This document shows positions 1 through 5,040 of a stretch of 5,461 bases of DNA, one piece after another. The notes under the pieces are model-generated. The model was not told where the DNA came from, did not search any database, and saw nothing but the letters and a program-made list of their open reading frames with translations. Where the stretch lies: assembly GCA_026395475.1 (NCBI GenBank), contig JAPLYQ010000149.1, positions 1 to 5,461 of the forward strand, read 5' to 3'. This DNA comes from Candidatus Roizmanbacteria bacterium. GTDB taxonomy: Bacteria; Patescibacteriota; Microgenomatia; UBA1406; GWC2-37-13. Every line of letters starts with the position of its first letter. Positions within the stretch are counted from its first letter, which is position 1. Position numbers and translations under genes: made by a program.

Positions 1-1
1 C

Positions 2-1045
2 CCAGACAATGATATTTATGTTTCAACCTCCCAAATTCGACGCTTTTGGCTTCGAAAGGGGGACGAAGTAGAGGGATTGGCTCGTCCTGCCAAAGAAGGA
101 GAACGATTTCATTCACTTCTTCTTATCAAGAAAATCAATGGAGTTGAATTGACAGAAGAACAAAGTAGAACACGAAAAGAGTTTGATAAATTAACCTCAA
201 CTCATCCTGACAAACAGATAAAACTTGAAACAACACCAGAAGTGTTGTCAACAAGAATAGTTGATCTTATTGCTCCAATTGGATTTGGACAAAGAGCATT
301 AATTGTGTCTCAACCAAAAGCTGGGAAGACAACATTCTTAAAAGAAATTGCAAACGCAATCACACAGAATTTCCCAGAAGCAACACTCATGGCAATTCTT
401 ATTGGAGAACGACCTGAGGAAGTTACAGAAATCAAAAGATCACTTAAAGGAGAAGTTGCAGCATCTAACTTTGATGAGAGTCCTCGTCAACAAGTTAAAG
501 TTGCTCATTTAGCGCTGGATCGTGCCCGTCGTATGGTTGAAATGGGACATCACGTAGTCATCCTTCTTGACTCTATTACACGCCTTGCACGAGCACTTAA
601 TATGGCAGTTGGCCAAAGTGGACGTGGAACGGGACGCAGTATGTCTGGAGGCATTGATGCAGCAGCACTATACCCAGCAAAGAAGTTTTTAGGAGCAGCT
701 CGAAATTGTGAAGAAGGCGGAAGTCTTACTATCATTGGAACAGCTCTTATTAAAACAGAATCACGCATGGATGACCTTATCTATGAGGAGTTCAAGGGAA
801 CTGGCAACATGGAAGTCCATCTGGACCGTGGATTTGCAGATAAACGACTGTACCCAGCTCTTGATATTGAAAAATCAGGAACTCGACACGAAGAATTGCT
901 CTTTAGCGCTGACCAATTAAAGAAAATAACAACTTTGCGACGCATGTTGTCACTTCTTACCCCTGAGGAAAGATTGACTGCGATGATCGACAAGTTGACA
1001 AAGGTCAAGACAAATGAAGAGTTCTTGGGAAGTCTAAAAGGGTAA
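2..1045 (+). CDS. rho: Transcription termination factor Rho, 5'-truncated by window edge
   Basis: Rho is a hexameric RNA-dependent ATPase/helicase that ends transcription of untranslated RNA. The frame is open from nt 2, giving 347 visible residues; against E. coli Rho (419 aa) roughly the first 75 residues are missing. It begins inside the primary RNA-binding domain (DIYVSTSQIRRF, then KEGERF). The P-loop QPKAGKTT is at nt 311-334, the catalytic-Glu segment GERPEEVTE starts at nt 404, and Walker B ILLDSITRLARA follows. The R-loop EEFKGTGNME and the C-terminal KSGTRHEELL and TNEEF segments are also present. A TTG at nt 77 is internal and not a start. Two oddities: Gly replaces the Asp normally just before the catalytic Glu (nt 404-406), and the Q-loop is about four residues longer than in E. 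coli. The identification is secure. Confidence 0.97.
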   Translation, partial: PDNDIYVSTSQIRRFWLRKGDEVEGLARPAKEGERFHSLLLIKKINGVELTEEQSRTRKEFDKLTSTHPDKQIKLETTPEVLSTRIVDLIAPIGFGQRALIVSQPKAGKTTFLKEIANAITQNFPEATLMAILIGERPEEVTEIKRSLKGEVAASNFDESPRQQVKVAHLALDRARRMVEMGHHVVILLDSITRLARALNMAVGQSGRGTGRSMSGGIDAAALYPAKKFLGAARNCEEGGSLTIIGTALIKTESRMDDLIYEEFKGTGNMEVHLDRGFADKRLYPALDIEKSGTRHEELLFSADQLKKITTLRRMLSLLTPEERLTAMIDKLTKVKTNEEFLGSLKG

Positions 1046-1047
1046 AA

Positions 1048-1185
1048 GAACCTGGCTACTCTCCAGATTCTGTCACTCGTAATTTCCCCCGTCAGTGCTC
1101 CAAAACCTTCAAGATGCCTGCTGGCTTGAAGTTTTGTGCGCGCTGCCGGGTACCCTTTACTCGTGCCATCTGTTCCTCTATTTAG
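1048..1185 (+). pseudogene. Possible decayed coding tail with a zinc-ribbon-like KFCARC motif
   Basis: Directly after rho, in a different frame, an open stretch without a plausible start reads EPGYSPDSVTRNFPRQC, then a short linker, then KFCARCRVPFTR, and ends at TAG (1183-1185). The pattern C-x13-C-x2-C followed by a VPFT-like tail resembles the C-terminal zinc ribbons (KFCxxCGxPL) found on some recombinases and other proteins, with one ribbon Cys apparently lost. The patch is visibly richer in G+C than its surroundings. The same DNA on the other strand holds a 25-codon frame (1169-1092) with a good AGAGGAA upstream, so the coding strand is not certain. It could equally be non-coding. The resemblance is from memory. 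Confidence 0.22.
1101..1136 (+). terminator. Hairpin with A/T flanks, probable terminator after rho
   Basis: The arms CAAAACCTTCAAG (1101-1113) and CTTGAAGTTTTG (1125-1136) are reverse complements apart from one extra C on the left. The apical part can also pair as GCC-TGCT-GGC. The A run on the left and T run on the right suit a bidirectional intrinsic terminator, about 56 nt past the rho stop. The T tract is only four bases, so efficiency may be modest. Confidence 0.5.
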
Positions 1186-1217
1186 TTACCTCTCCCGCTT
1201 GAAGATCTACATGCTTG

Positions 1218-1237
1218 GCATATTGCTTCGAATTGCA
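1218..1237 (+). repeat. 20-bp dispersed intergenic motif, copy 1
   Basis: GCATATTGCTTCGAATTGCA matches 17 of 20 bases with nt 2053-2072, including the perfect 11-mer TTCGAATTGCA. Both copies lie in intergenic DNA upstream of a TTTAG heptad array in the same order and orientation, so they look like parts of one larger degraded repeat. Function unknown. Confidence 0.5.
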
Positions 1238-1321
1238 CACTTTAAATCCTATTTTAATGTTTAAAAATTTAATGGTTTGATATTGATTAAAAATTTCAAA
1301 CTTCAAATTTTGTATTGATTT

Positions 1322-1356
1322 GTTTATGATTTAGAGTTTAGTATTTAGGGTTTTTT
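1322..1356 (+). repeat. TTTAG heptad array A (five 7-bp units)
   Basis: Five consecutive 7-bp units fit RTTTAGG or a close variant, for example ATTTAGA and ATTTAGG. The final unit degenerates to GTTTTTT and runs into the promoter of the next gene. The preceding 1238-1321 is AT-rich with further TTTAA-like words but no clear period. It is the same family as the arrays at 2109, 4942 and 5002. Confidence 0.75.
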
Positions 1357-1364
1357 GTTATACT
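1356..1364 (+). promoter_or_regulatory. Extended -10 promoter for a near-leaderless transcript
   Basis: TGTTATACT matches the extended -10 consensus TGnTATAAT at 8 of 9 specified-or-free positions. No good -35 lies at the usual distance, as expected for extended -10 promoters. A start about 7 nt downstream would fall at about 1371-1372, almost on the ATG at 1373. Confidence 0.55.
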
Positions 1365-1372
1365 ATCCCTCA

Positions 1373-1963
1373 ATGGTATATAGAGCATTAGAACGATTAT
1401 TTGCATTTATTCTCCTCATTTTATCTCTTCCTGTATTGGGAATACTCTATATTATTGTTCGGCTTGATTCGCCCGGTCCCTTTCTATTTCTCCAATTGCG
1501 AGCAGGGAAAAATAAACAACCATTTTGGATCTATAAGATTCGAACAATGGTGTGGAACGCAGAGGCGCTTAAAAAGCGATATATGAAGAAAAATGAGGCT
1601 GATGGGCCTGTCTTTAAAATAAAAAATGATCCTCGCTATACTCGTGTAGGTAAGGTTTTTTCGCGCATAGCTATTGATGAACTTCCCCAACTTATGAATA
1701 TTATTGAGGGGTCGATGGCGTTTGTGGGTCCACGGCCACTTCCTGTATCAGAAGCAAAAAAAATACCCGCTCGTTATCAATCTCGTTTTTCGGTACTTCC
1801 TGGAATGACTTCTGAATGGGTTGTACAGGGTTCACACTCATTATCGTTTAAGAAATGGATGGAGTTGGATTGTCAATATGCTAAGAGTAAGTCAATAATG
1901 AAAGATGCCTCAATTCTATTGAGGACTGCTTATTTGGTTGGGAAGATGGTATTTAATATATAG
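1373..1963 (+). CDS. Small monotopic phosphoglycosyl transferase (bacterial sugar transferase family)
   Basis: This family transfers a sugar-1-phosphate from a UDP-sugar to undecaprenyl phosphate at the cytoplasmic face of the membrane, the first step of surface-glycan or glycoprotein-glycan assembly. From ATG 1373 it has 196 residues, the size of minimal PglC-type enzymes without the extra WbaP/WcaJ membrane helices. Visible parts: a hydrophobic segment at residues 9-29 with a Pro-containing break (SLP, 18-20) as in re-entrant helices; DSPGP at 32-36; YKIRTM at 54-59; the catalytic Asp-Glu pair D102-E103 in DELPQ; GPRP at 119-122; and PGMT at 143-146. The usual GLWQV-x-GR after PGMT is replaced by SEWVVQGS, so the acceptor/substrate end has diverged. 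A TTG at 1355 is in frame, but it lies inside the promoter, so ATG 1373 is preferred. The sugar cannot be read from sequence. The gene stands alone between repeat-rich spacers. Confidence 0.92.
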   Translation: MVYRALERLFAFILLILSLPVLGILYIIVRLDSPGPFLFLQLRAGKNKQPFWIYKIRTMVWNAEALKKRYMKKNEADGPVFKIKNDPRYTRVGKVFSRIAIDELPQLMNIIEGSMAFVGPRPLPVSEAKKIPARYQSRFSVLPGMTSEWVVQGSHSLSFKKWMELDCQYAKSKSIMKDASILLRTAYLVGKMVFNI

Positions 1964-1975
1964 GTAATTCTCACA

Positions 1976-2057
1976 CATGCTCACAGTGACGTCTTTTGCT
2001 TCGTTTTTCCCACCCACCCTAAAATCTCACTGGCAAAAAGGTCACGTGTTGAGCATG
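1976..2057. repeat. Long inverted repeat downstream of the sugar transferase gene
   Basis: CATGCTCA (1976-1983) plus GTGAC (1986-1990) pair with GTCAC (2041-2045) plus TGAGCATG (2050-2057). That gives 13 paired bases with a small internal loop and a 50-nt apical loop. It starts 12 nt after the stop codon. There is no T tract after the right arm, so a classic terminator is unlikely. It may be the ends of a small element or an RNA processing structure. Confidence 0.45.
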
Positions 2058-2072
2058 CTGTTTCGAATTGCA
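2053..2072 (+). repeat. 20-bp dispersed intergenic motif, copy 2
   Basis: GCATGCTGTTTCGAATTGCA is the partner of nt 1218-1237 (17 of 20 identical). It overlaps the right arm of the inverted repeat and lies 36 nt before heptad array B. Confidence 0.5.
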
Positions 2073-2108
2073 TAAATTTGATAGTGGGATTTTATTATTT
2101 ACTCATTC

Positions 2109-2150
2109 ATTTACGGTTTAGAATTTAGAGTTTAATGTTTAGGGTTTTCT
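2109..2150 (+). repeat. TTTAG heptad array B (six 7-bp units)
   Basis: Six back-to-back 7-bp units keep exact register, among them GTTTAGA, ATTTAGA and GTTTAGG, ending in GTTTTCT. It has the same orientation and the same end pattern (GTTTAGG-type unit, then T-rich unit) as array A. It is followed by 2151-2212, where I see only a duplicated TTGTGTA word and the near-palindrome TAACGACGTTA. Confidence 0.75.
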
Positions 2151-2212
2151 CTTTGTGTATAACTTGTGTAAAAATGTGAGTTGCGGGAAATACTACAATT
2201 AACGACGTTATC

Positions 2213-2314
2213 TATGTCATTCTGAGTGACTCAAATATACACGAAGAATCCCTGCCTGCCGATAGGCAGGTTATCATACTTCATCATATCCTTCGCTTTA
2301 CTCACGATGACATA
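2213..2314. mobile_element. MITE/REP-like palindromic element with TA flanks
   Basis: The 15-bp ends TATGTCATTCTGAGT (2213-2227) and ACTCACGATGACATA (2300-2314) are inverted repeats with 13 of 15 matches. A second inner pair, CGAAGAAT (2242-2249) against ATCCTTCG (2288-2295), matches 7 of 8. The element is about 100 bp, non-coding, and bounded by TA on both sides, as a TA target-site duplication would leave. From memory, the GTCATTCTGAG...CGAAGAATC signature occurs as a dispersed palindrome in many unrelated bacterial genomes. The left half carries about ten extra bases. It ends 7 bp before the -35 of the csoR-trxB promoter. Confidence 0.65.
2251..2270. repeat. GC-rich hairpin nested in the palindromic element
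   Basis: CCTGCCT (2251-2257) pairs with AGGCAGG (2264-2270) around GCCGAT. A shifted alternative, CCTGCC-GATA-GGCAGG, is also possible because CCTGCC is duplicated. It forms the apex region of the larger palindrome and is far more GC-rich than its surroundings. The word resembles a dispersed GC-rich hairpin I associate with candidate-phyla genomes (memory only). Confidence 0.6.
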
Positions 2315-2321
2315 AAATCTC

Positions 2322-2351
2322 TTGACAAGATATTTTGTAAAAGACTATACT
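2322..2351 (+). promoter_or_regulatory. Strong housekeeping-sigma promoter of the csoR-trxB-gdh cluster
   Basis: A perfect -35 TTGACA (2322-2327) is followed, after 18 bp, by TATACT (2346-2351), a 5-of-6 match to the -10. The transcript would start near 2358, leaving a leader of about 40 nt before the ATG at 2399. This is the best promoter in the window, and its -10 is overlapped by the operator. Confidence 0.85.
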
Positions 2352-2372
2352 GGGTACTAGTAGGGAGTACTC
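2348..2372. promoter_or_regulatory. RcnR/CsoR-type operator, two overlapping TACT-N7-AGTA sites
   Basis: Two sites with the layout TACT-N7-AGTA overlap: 2348-2362 (spacer GGGTACT) and 2355-2369 (spacer AGTAGGG). The E. coli RcnR site is described as TACT-G6-N-AGTA, which has the same 7-base spacing and G-rich spacer. The stretch can also be read as an inverted repeat GGGTACT-N7-AGTACTC (6 of 7 paired). The first TACT is the end of the -10 hexamer, so a bound repressor would block RNA polymerase. The next gene encodes a repressor of this family, so autoregulation is inferred. Confidence 0.65.
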
Positions 2373-2398
2373 ATTAATTATTATTTATTTCTTAACCT

Positions 2399-2626
2399 AT
2401 GGAACTATCGCAGAGAATCAGTAGAGTGATTGGGCAGTTGAAGGGGATTCAAAAGATGGTTGAGGAGAAGCGGGATTGTGGAGATGTGCTCCAACAAGTT
2501 TCGGCAGTTAAAAAGGCAATTGATGCACTTTCCAAAGAAATCGTTGTTTCTAATATCTGTGAGTATTTGCCTCACAAAGATGTTGAAAAGGTTAGTAGAA
2601 TGATCGAGCGTGCCATCAATTTATAA
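2399..2626 (+). CDS. CsoR/RcnR/FrmR/CstR-family repressor with a non-copper sensor pocket
   Basis: These small all-helical tetramers bind operator DNA and let go when a metal ion, formaldehyde or sulfane sulfur reaches a conserved cysteine. The 75-residue protein shows the family core: RISRVIGQLKGIQKMVEE (6-23), the sensor Cys C27 in RDCGDVLQQVSAVKKA, and a C-terminal helix. CsoR copper sensors need a downstream His and a second Cys (H-x3-C). Here the His position is Asn (N52), and the Cys is C54, two residues early. Asn at this position is as I recall for CstR (S. aureus), a persulfide sensor. Copper sensing is therefore unlikely; thiol or sulfur sensing is the better guess. ATG 2399 is about 40 nt after the predicted transcript start, with no Shine-Dalgarno. 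trxB follows after 24 bp. Family certain, ligand inferred. Confidence 0.9.
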   Translation: MELSQRISRVIGQLKGIQKMVEEKRDCGDVLQQVSAVKKAIDALSKEIVVSNICEYLPHKDVEKVSRMIERAINL

Positions 2627-2650
2627 ATTATTAATATAAATACAAAATTC

Positions 2651-3631
2651 ATGGATACACACAATGTGGTTATCATCGGAGGGGGAGCGGCAGGACTTTC
2701 CGCAGCTATATATTTAGGGAGAGCAGGACTCTCACCTATTCTTCTTGCAGGGTCACCTCCTGGAGGACAACTCATGCTCACAAGTGAAGTTGAAAACTTT
2801 CCTGGACAGAAATCAATACTTGGTGGAGAGCTTATTGATGTTATGAGAAAACAGGCTAGCGCATTTGGAACAACCATCGTTGATGAAAACGTAGGATCAG
2901 TTGAATTGGTTAAACCAGTTAAATTAGTTAAACTAGCGGGGGGCACAGAATATAAAACAAAAGCGGTTATTATCGCCACTGGTGCAAAAGCACTTTGGAT
3001 GGGATTACCAAGCGAAACAAAATTGCGAGGAAAAGGAGTGTCTGCGTGTGCAACCTGCGATGGATTCTTTTTTAAGAATAAAACTGTCGCCATTATTGGA
3101 GGTGGAGATAGCGCGTTAGAGGAAGCTCTCACCTTAACAAAATTTGCTTCAAAAGTATATGTTATTCACAGACGAGCAGAATTTAGAGCATCAAAAATCA
3201 TGCAAAAACGAGTACTCGAACATGAAAAAATAGAGGTTATATGGAATGCTGCTGTTGAAGAAGTTTTAGGTCAGTTCAAAGTTGAGGGTCTTAAATTAAA
3301 AACTCCAGAAGGAGAAAAAACAGTAAAACTTGACGGGGTATTTGTAGCTATTGGGCATAGACCAGACACTGATCTTTTTAAAAATCAGATTGATCTTGAC
3401 CAAAAAGGATATGTTCTCACAACAGCAATGTATGCATTGCAACAATTGAGCAATAAAGTAGAACAGACAAAAACCCACACATATGATGTTCATTATCAAA
3501 CACTGACTTCGCTGTCTGGAGTATTTGGAGCGGGGGACTGCGTTGATCACGTATATAAGCAAGCATCAACTGCAGCGGGTATGGGTGTCCAAGCCTCACT
3601 TGATGCAGAAAGATGGATTGAGAGTCAGTAA
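2651..3631 (+). CDS. trxB: Thioredoxin reductase (NADPH, FAD)
   Basis: This cytoplasmic flavoenzyme passes electrons from NADPH through FAD and a cysteine pair to thioredoxin. At 326 residues it is close to the usual ~315-320. Domains in order: FAD-binding GGGAAG (10-15) with PPGGQL (36-41) and ENFPG (48-52); ATGA (109-112); active-site CATC (C133, C136) in SACATCDG; NADPH-binding GGGDSA (150-155) with the phosphate-binding HRRxxFRAS (173-181); and the C-terminal FAD motif GVFGAGD (290-296) followed by DHVYKQASTAAGMG. Oddities: about 20 extra residues (roughly 259-283) before the last FAD motif, and a triplicated LVK/PVK/LVK block at 86-94 encoded by a 9-bp tandem repeat. ATG 2651 lies 24 bp after the regulator's stop and has no Shine-Dalgarno, so translational coupling is doubtful, but co-transcription is likely. 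The regulator next door suggests redox or sulfur-responsive control. Confidence 0.95.
   Translation: MDTHNVVIIGGGAAGLSAAIYLGRAGLSPILLAGSPPGGQLMLTSEVENFPGQKSILGGELIDVMRKQASAFGTTIVDENVGSVELVKPVKLVKLAGGTEYKTKAVIIATGAKALWMGLPSETKLRGKGVSACATCDGFFFKNKTVAIIGGGDSALEEALTLTKFASKVYVIHRRAEFRASKIMQKRVLEHEKIEVIWNAAVEEVLGQFKVEGLKLKTPEGEKTVKLDGVFVAIGHRPDTDLFKNQIDLDQKGYVLTTAMYALQQLSNKVEQTKTHTYDVHYQTLTSLSGVFGAGDCVDHVYKQASTAAGMGVQASLDAERWIESQ
2906..2932 (+). repeat. Triple 9-bp tandem repeat inside trxB
   Basis: Three consecutive 9-mers TTGGTTAAA, CCAGTTAAA and TTAGTTAAA share the core RGTTAAA and are in frame, encoding LVK, PVK and LVK. This variable surface strand precedes the ATGA motif, so a small in-frame expansion by replication slippage is a simple explanation. 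Confidence 0.7.
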
Positions 3632-3637
3632 TATACT

Positions 3638-3657
3638 AATAAGATTTATTATTTTTT
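3638..3657 (+). terminator. Weak AT-only hairpin with T tract between trxB and gdh
   Basis: AATAA (3638-3642) and TTATT (3646-3650) can pair around GAT and are followed by a run of six T at 3652-3657. A five-pair stem of A-U only is very weak, so this would at most attenuate read-through. A lone TATACT at 3632-3637 could be a -10, but no -35 accompanies it. Confidence 0.2.
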
Positions 3658-3668
3658 CACTATTTTCT

Positions 3669-4946
3669 ATGAATGACATGTTAAAGACAGCTCAGAACAC
3701 AATTATAAAAACAGGAAAAGCGATGGGCCTCGCACAAGATGTTATCGATCGTTTAGTCCAACCAGATGGAATTCATGAGTTTACATTACAAGTAAAGATG
3801 GATAGTGGAGAGAATAAATTGTTTACCGCATTTCGTATTCAACATAATGACAATCTTGGTCCTTATAAAGGTGGAATCCGTTTTCACCCAAATGTATCGA
3901 GAGATGAAGTACAAGCTCTTGCAACGCTCATGTCCATTAAATGTGCTGTAGCTGGTTTGCCATATGGGGGAGGAAAGGGCGGTATAATCTTTAATCCTAA
4001 AGAAATGTCTGAGGGAGAGCTTGAAAGAATTTCAAAAGAATACGTTCGTGCAATTGCATCCATAATTGGACCTACAAGAGATGTTCCAGCTCCTGACGTA
4101 AACACCAATGGACAGATCATGAAATGGATGTTGGATGAACTTATAAAGATTAATAAAAAACAGCTAAAAAAAGAAGACTTAGAAAAGTTAAAAGCAACTT
4201 TTACCGGAAAACCAGTGAAATTTGGAGGAACACTTGGAAGAACAGAGGCAACTGGTCGTGGAGGAGTGGCTATAACTGAAGCTCTTTTAAGTAAATTAAA
4301 AAAAGAAAAATCTGAAATGAAAGTGGCAGTACAAGGATTTGGAAATGTTGGATATTATTTTGCAAAAATAGCATCAGACAGAGGAATGAAAATTGTGGCA
4401 GTTTCTGATTCTAAGGGAGGAGTGACTGGAGAAAAAAGTTTAGATATTGAAAAAATAATGCATTGTAAAAAAGAAAAGGGAGAAGTCGCCGGTTGTTATT
4501 GTGTCGGGGGAGTTTGTGACATACAACAAGGAAAAAGGATAACTAATGGAGAACTCCTTGAACTTCCTGTTGATATTCTCGTCCCAGCCGCATTGGAAAA
4601 TGTGATCAATAAAGAAAACATGCACAAAATCCAAGCAAAAATAATTATTGAAATGGCAAATGGACCTATTAGTGAAGAAGCCTACGACTATTTAACGAAA
4701 AAAGGAGTATTAATTGTGCCAGATGTACTTGCCAACAGTGGAGGAGTGGCAGTCTCATATCTTGAATGGTTTCAAAACATGAAAGGACAAGTATGGGGTG
4801 AAGAAAAAGTGAATAAGAAACTCTTTGAGATGATGAGTAATGCCTTTGAGGAAATTTGGCAGACGTATAAAAAACAGAAAATTAGCCTCAAACAAGCGGC
4901 ATTTGAGACAGCGATTAGGAGGATTATCAAGGGAAAGAAATCCTAA
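3669..4946 (+). CDS. gdhA: Glutamate dehydrogenase, hexameric Glu/Leu/Phe/Val dehydrogenase family
   Basis: It interconverts glutamate with 2-oxoglutarate and ammonia using NAD(P). From ATG 3669 it has 425 residues, typical of the small hexameric class. The lysines K67 (GPYKGG), K91 (SIKCAVAG) and K103 (GGGKGG) and the aspartate D143 (APDVN) have exactly the spacing of C. symbiosum K89, K113, K125 and D165. The nucleotide fold shows GFGNVG (223-228) and D247 at the end of the second strand, which would favour NAD, although relatives with this Asp can use NADP. NSGGVAVSYLEW (356-367) completes the substrate site. Oddities: a Lys-rich extension around 160-176, and about nine extra residues at 275-288 that place C276, C278 and C283 near C266. 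The open frame runs back to 3525 inside trxB, but homology starts at 3669. The gap after trxB is 37 bp and there is no Shine-Dalgarno. Leu/Phe dehydrogenase is less likely, given the GDH lysine set. Confidence 0.93.
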   Translation: MNDMLKTAQNTIIKTGKAMGLAQDVIDRLVQPDGIHEFTLQVKMDSGENKLFTAFRIQHNDNLGPYKGGIRFHPNVSRDEVQALATLMSIKCAVAGLPYGGGKGGIIFNPKEMSEGELERISKEYVRAIASIIGPTRDVPAPDVNTNGQIMKWMLDELIKINKKQLKKEDLEKLKATFTGKPVKFGGTLGRTEATGRGGVAITEALLSKLKKEKSEMKVAVQGFGNVGYYFAKIASDRGMKIVAVSDSKGGVTGEKSLDIEKIMHCKKEKGEVAGCYCVGGVCDIQQGKRITNGELLELPVDILVPAALENVINKENMHKIQAKIIIEMANGPISEEAYDYLTKKGVLIVPDVLANSGGVAVSYLEWFQNMKGQVWGEEKVNKKLFEMMSNAFEEIWQTYKKQKISLKQAAFETAIRRIIKGKKS

Positions 4947-4969
4947 ATCCTAAACACTAACACCTAAAC
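4942..4969 (-). repeat. TTTAG heptad array C, inverted orientation (four units)
   Basis: Read on the - strand, four exact-register 7-mers appear, two of them GTTTAGG and one ATTTAGG. The array begins inside the last codon of the glutamate dehydrogenase gene, so the TAA stop (4944-4946) is part of the first repeat unit. It is the only array in this orientation. Confidence 0.75.
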
Positions 4970-5040
4970 AAATAGGGCAAAATATCAAATTTCTAAATTA
5001 CATTTAGGGTTTGTGATTTGGAATTTGTTTAGTGTTTAAG
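4949..5040. repeat. Inverted repeat formed by arrays C and D
   Basis: CCTAAACACTAA (4949-4960) is the reverse complement of TTAGTGTTTAAG (5029-5040) at 11 of 12 bases, and the wider arrays can pair in several registers. The transcript of gdh would end in a large AU-rich stem-loop. Without a GC stem it is not a textbook terminator. Confidence 0.45.

Noticed and set aside
77..79. TTG as the start of rho
   Set aside because: The upstream frame is open to nt 2 and encodes the conserved Rho segment DIYVSTSQIRRF, so the gene is truncated by the window, not started here.
1060..1103. UGA recoding (as in Gracilibacteria/SR1) suggested by reading through a TGA in the antisense small frame
   Set aside because: The five real coding regions contain no in-frame TGA in more than 1,400 codons, so reassigned UGA is not supported.
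2061..2072. TTCGAAT resembling a tRNA T-arm
   Set aside because: No acceptor, D or anticodon stems can be found around either copy, so it is not a tRNA or a convincing tRNA-end attachment site.
2572..3132. A 186-codon open frame on the - strand opposite trxB
   Set aside because: It lies mostly antisense to a clear thioredoxin reductase and shows no recognisable domain; it is a shadow of a conserved gene.
3525..3668. An earlier start for glutamate dehydrogenase inside trxB
   Set aside because: The extra 48 residues overlap trxB in another frame and lack family similarity; the ATG at 3669 matches the expected N-terminus.
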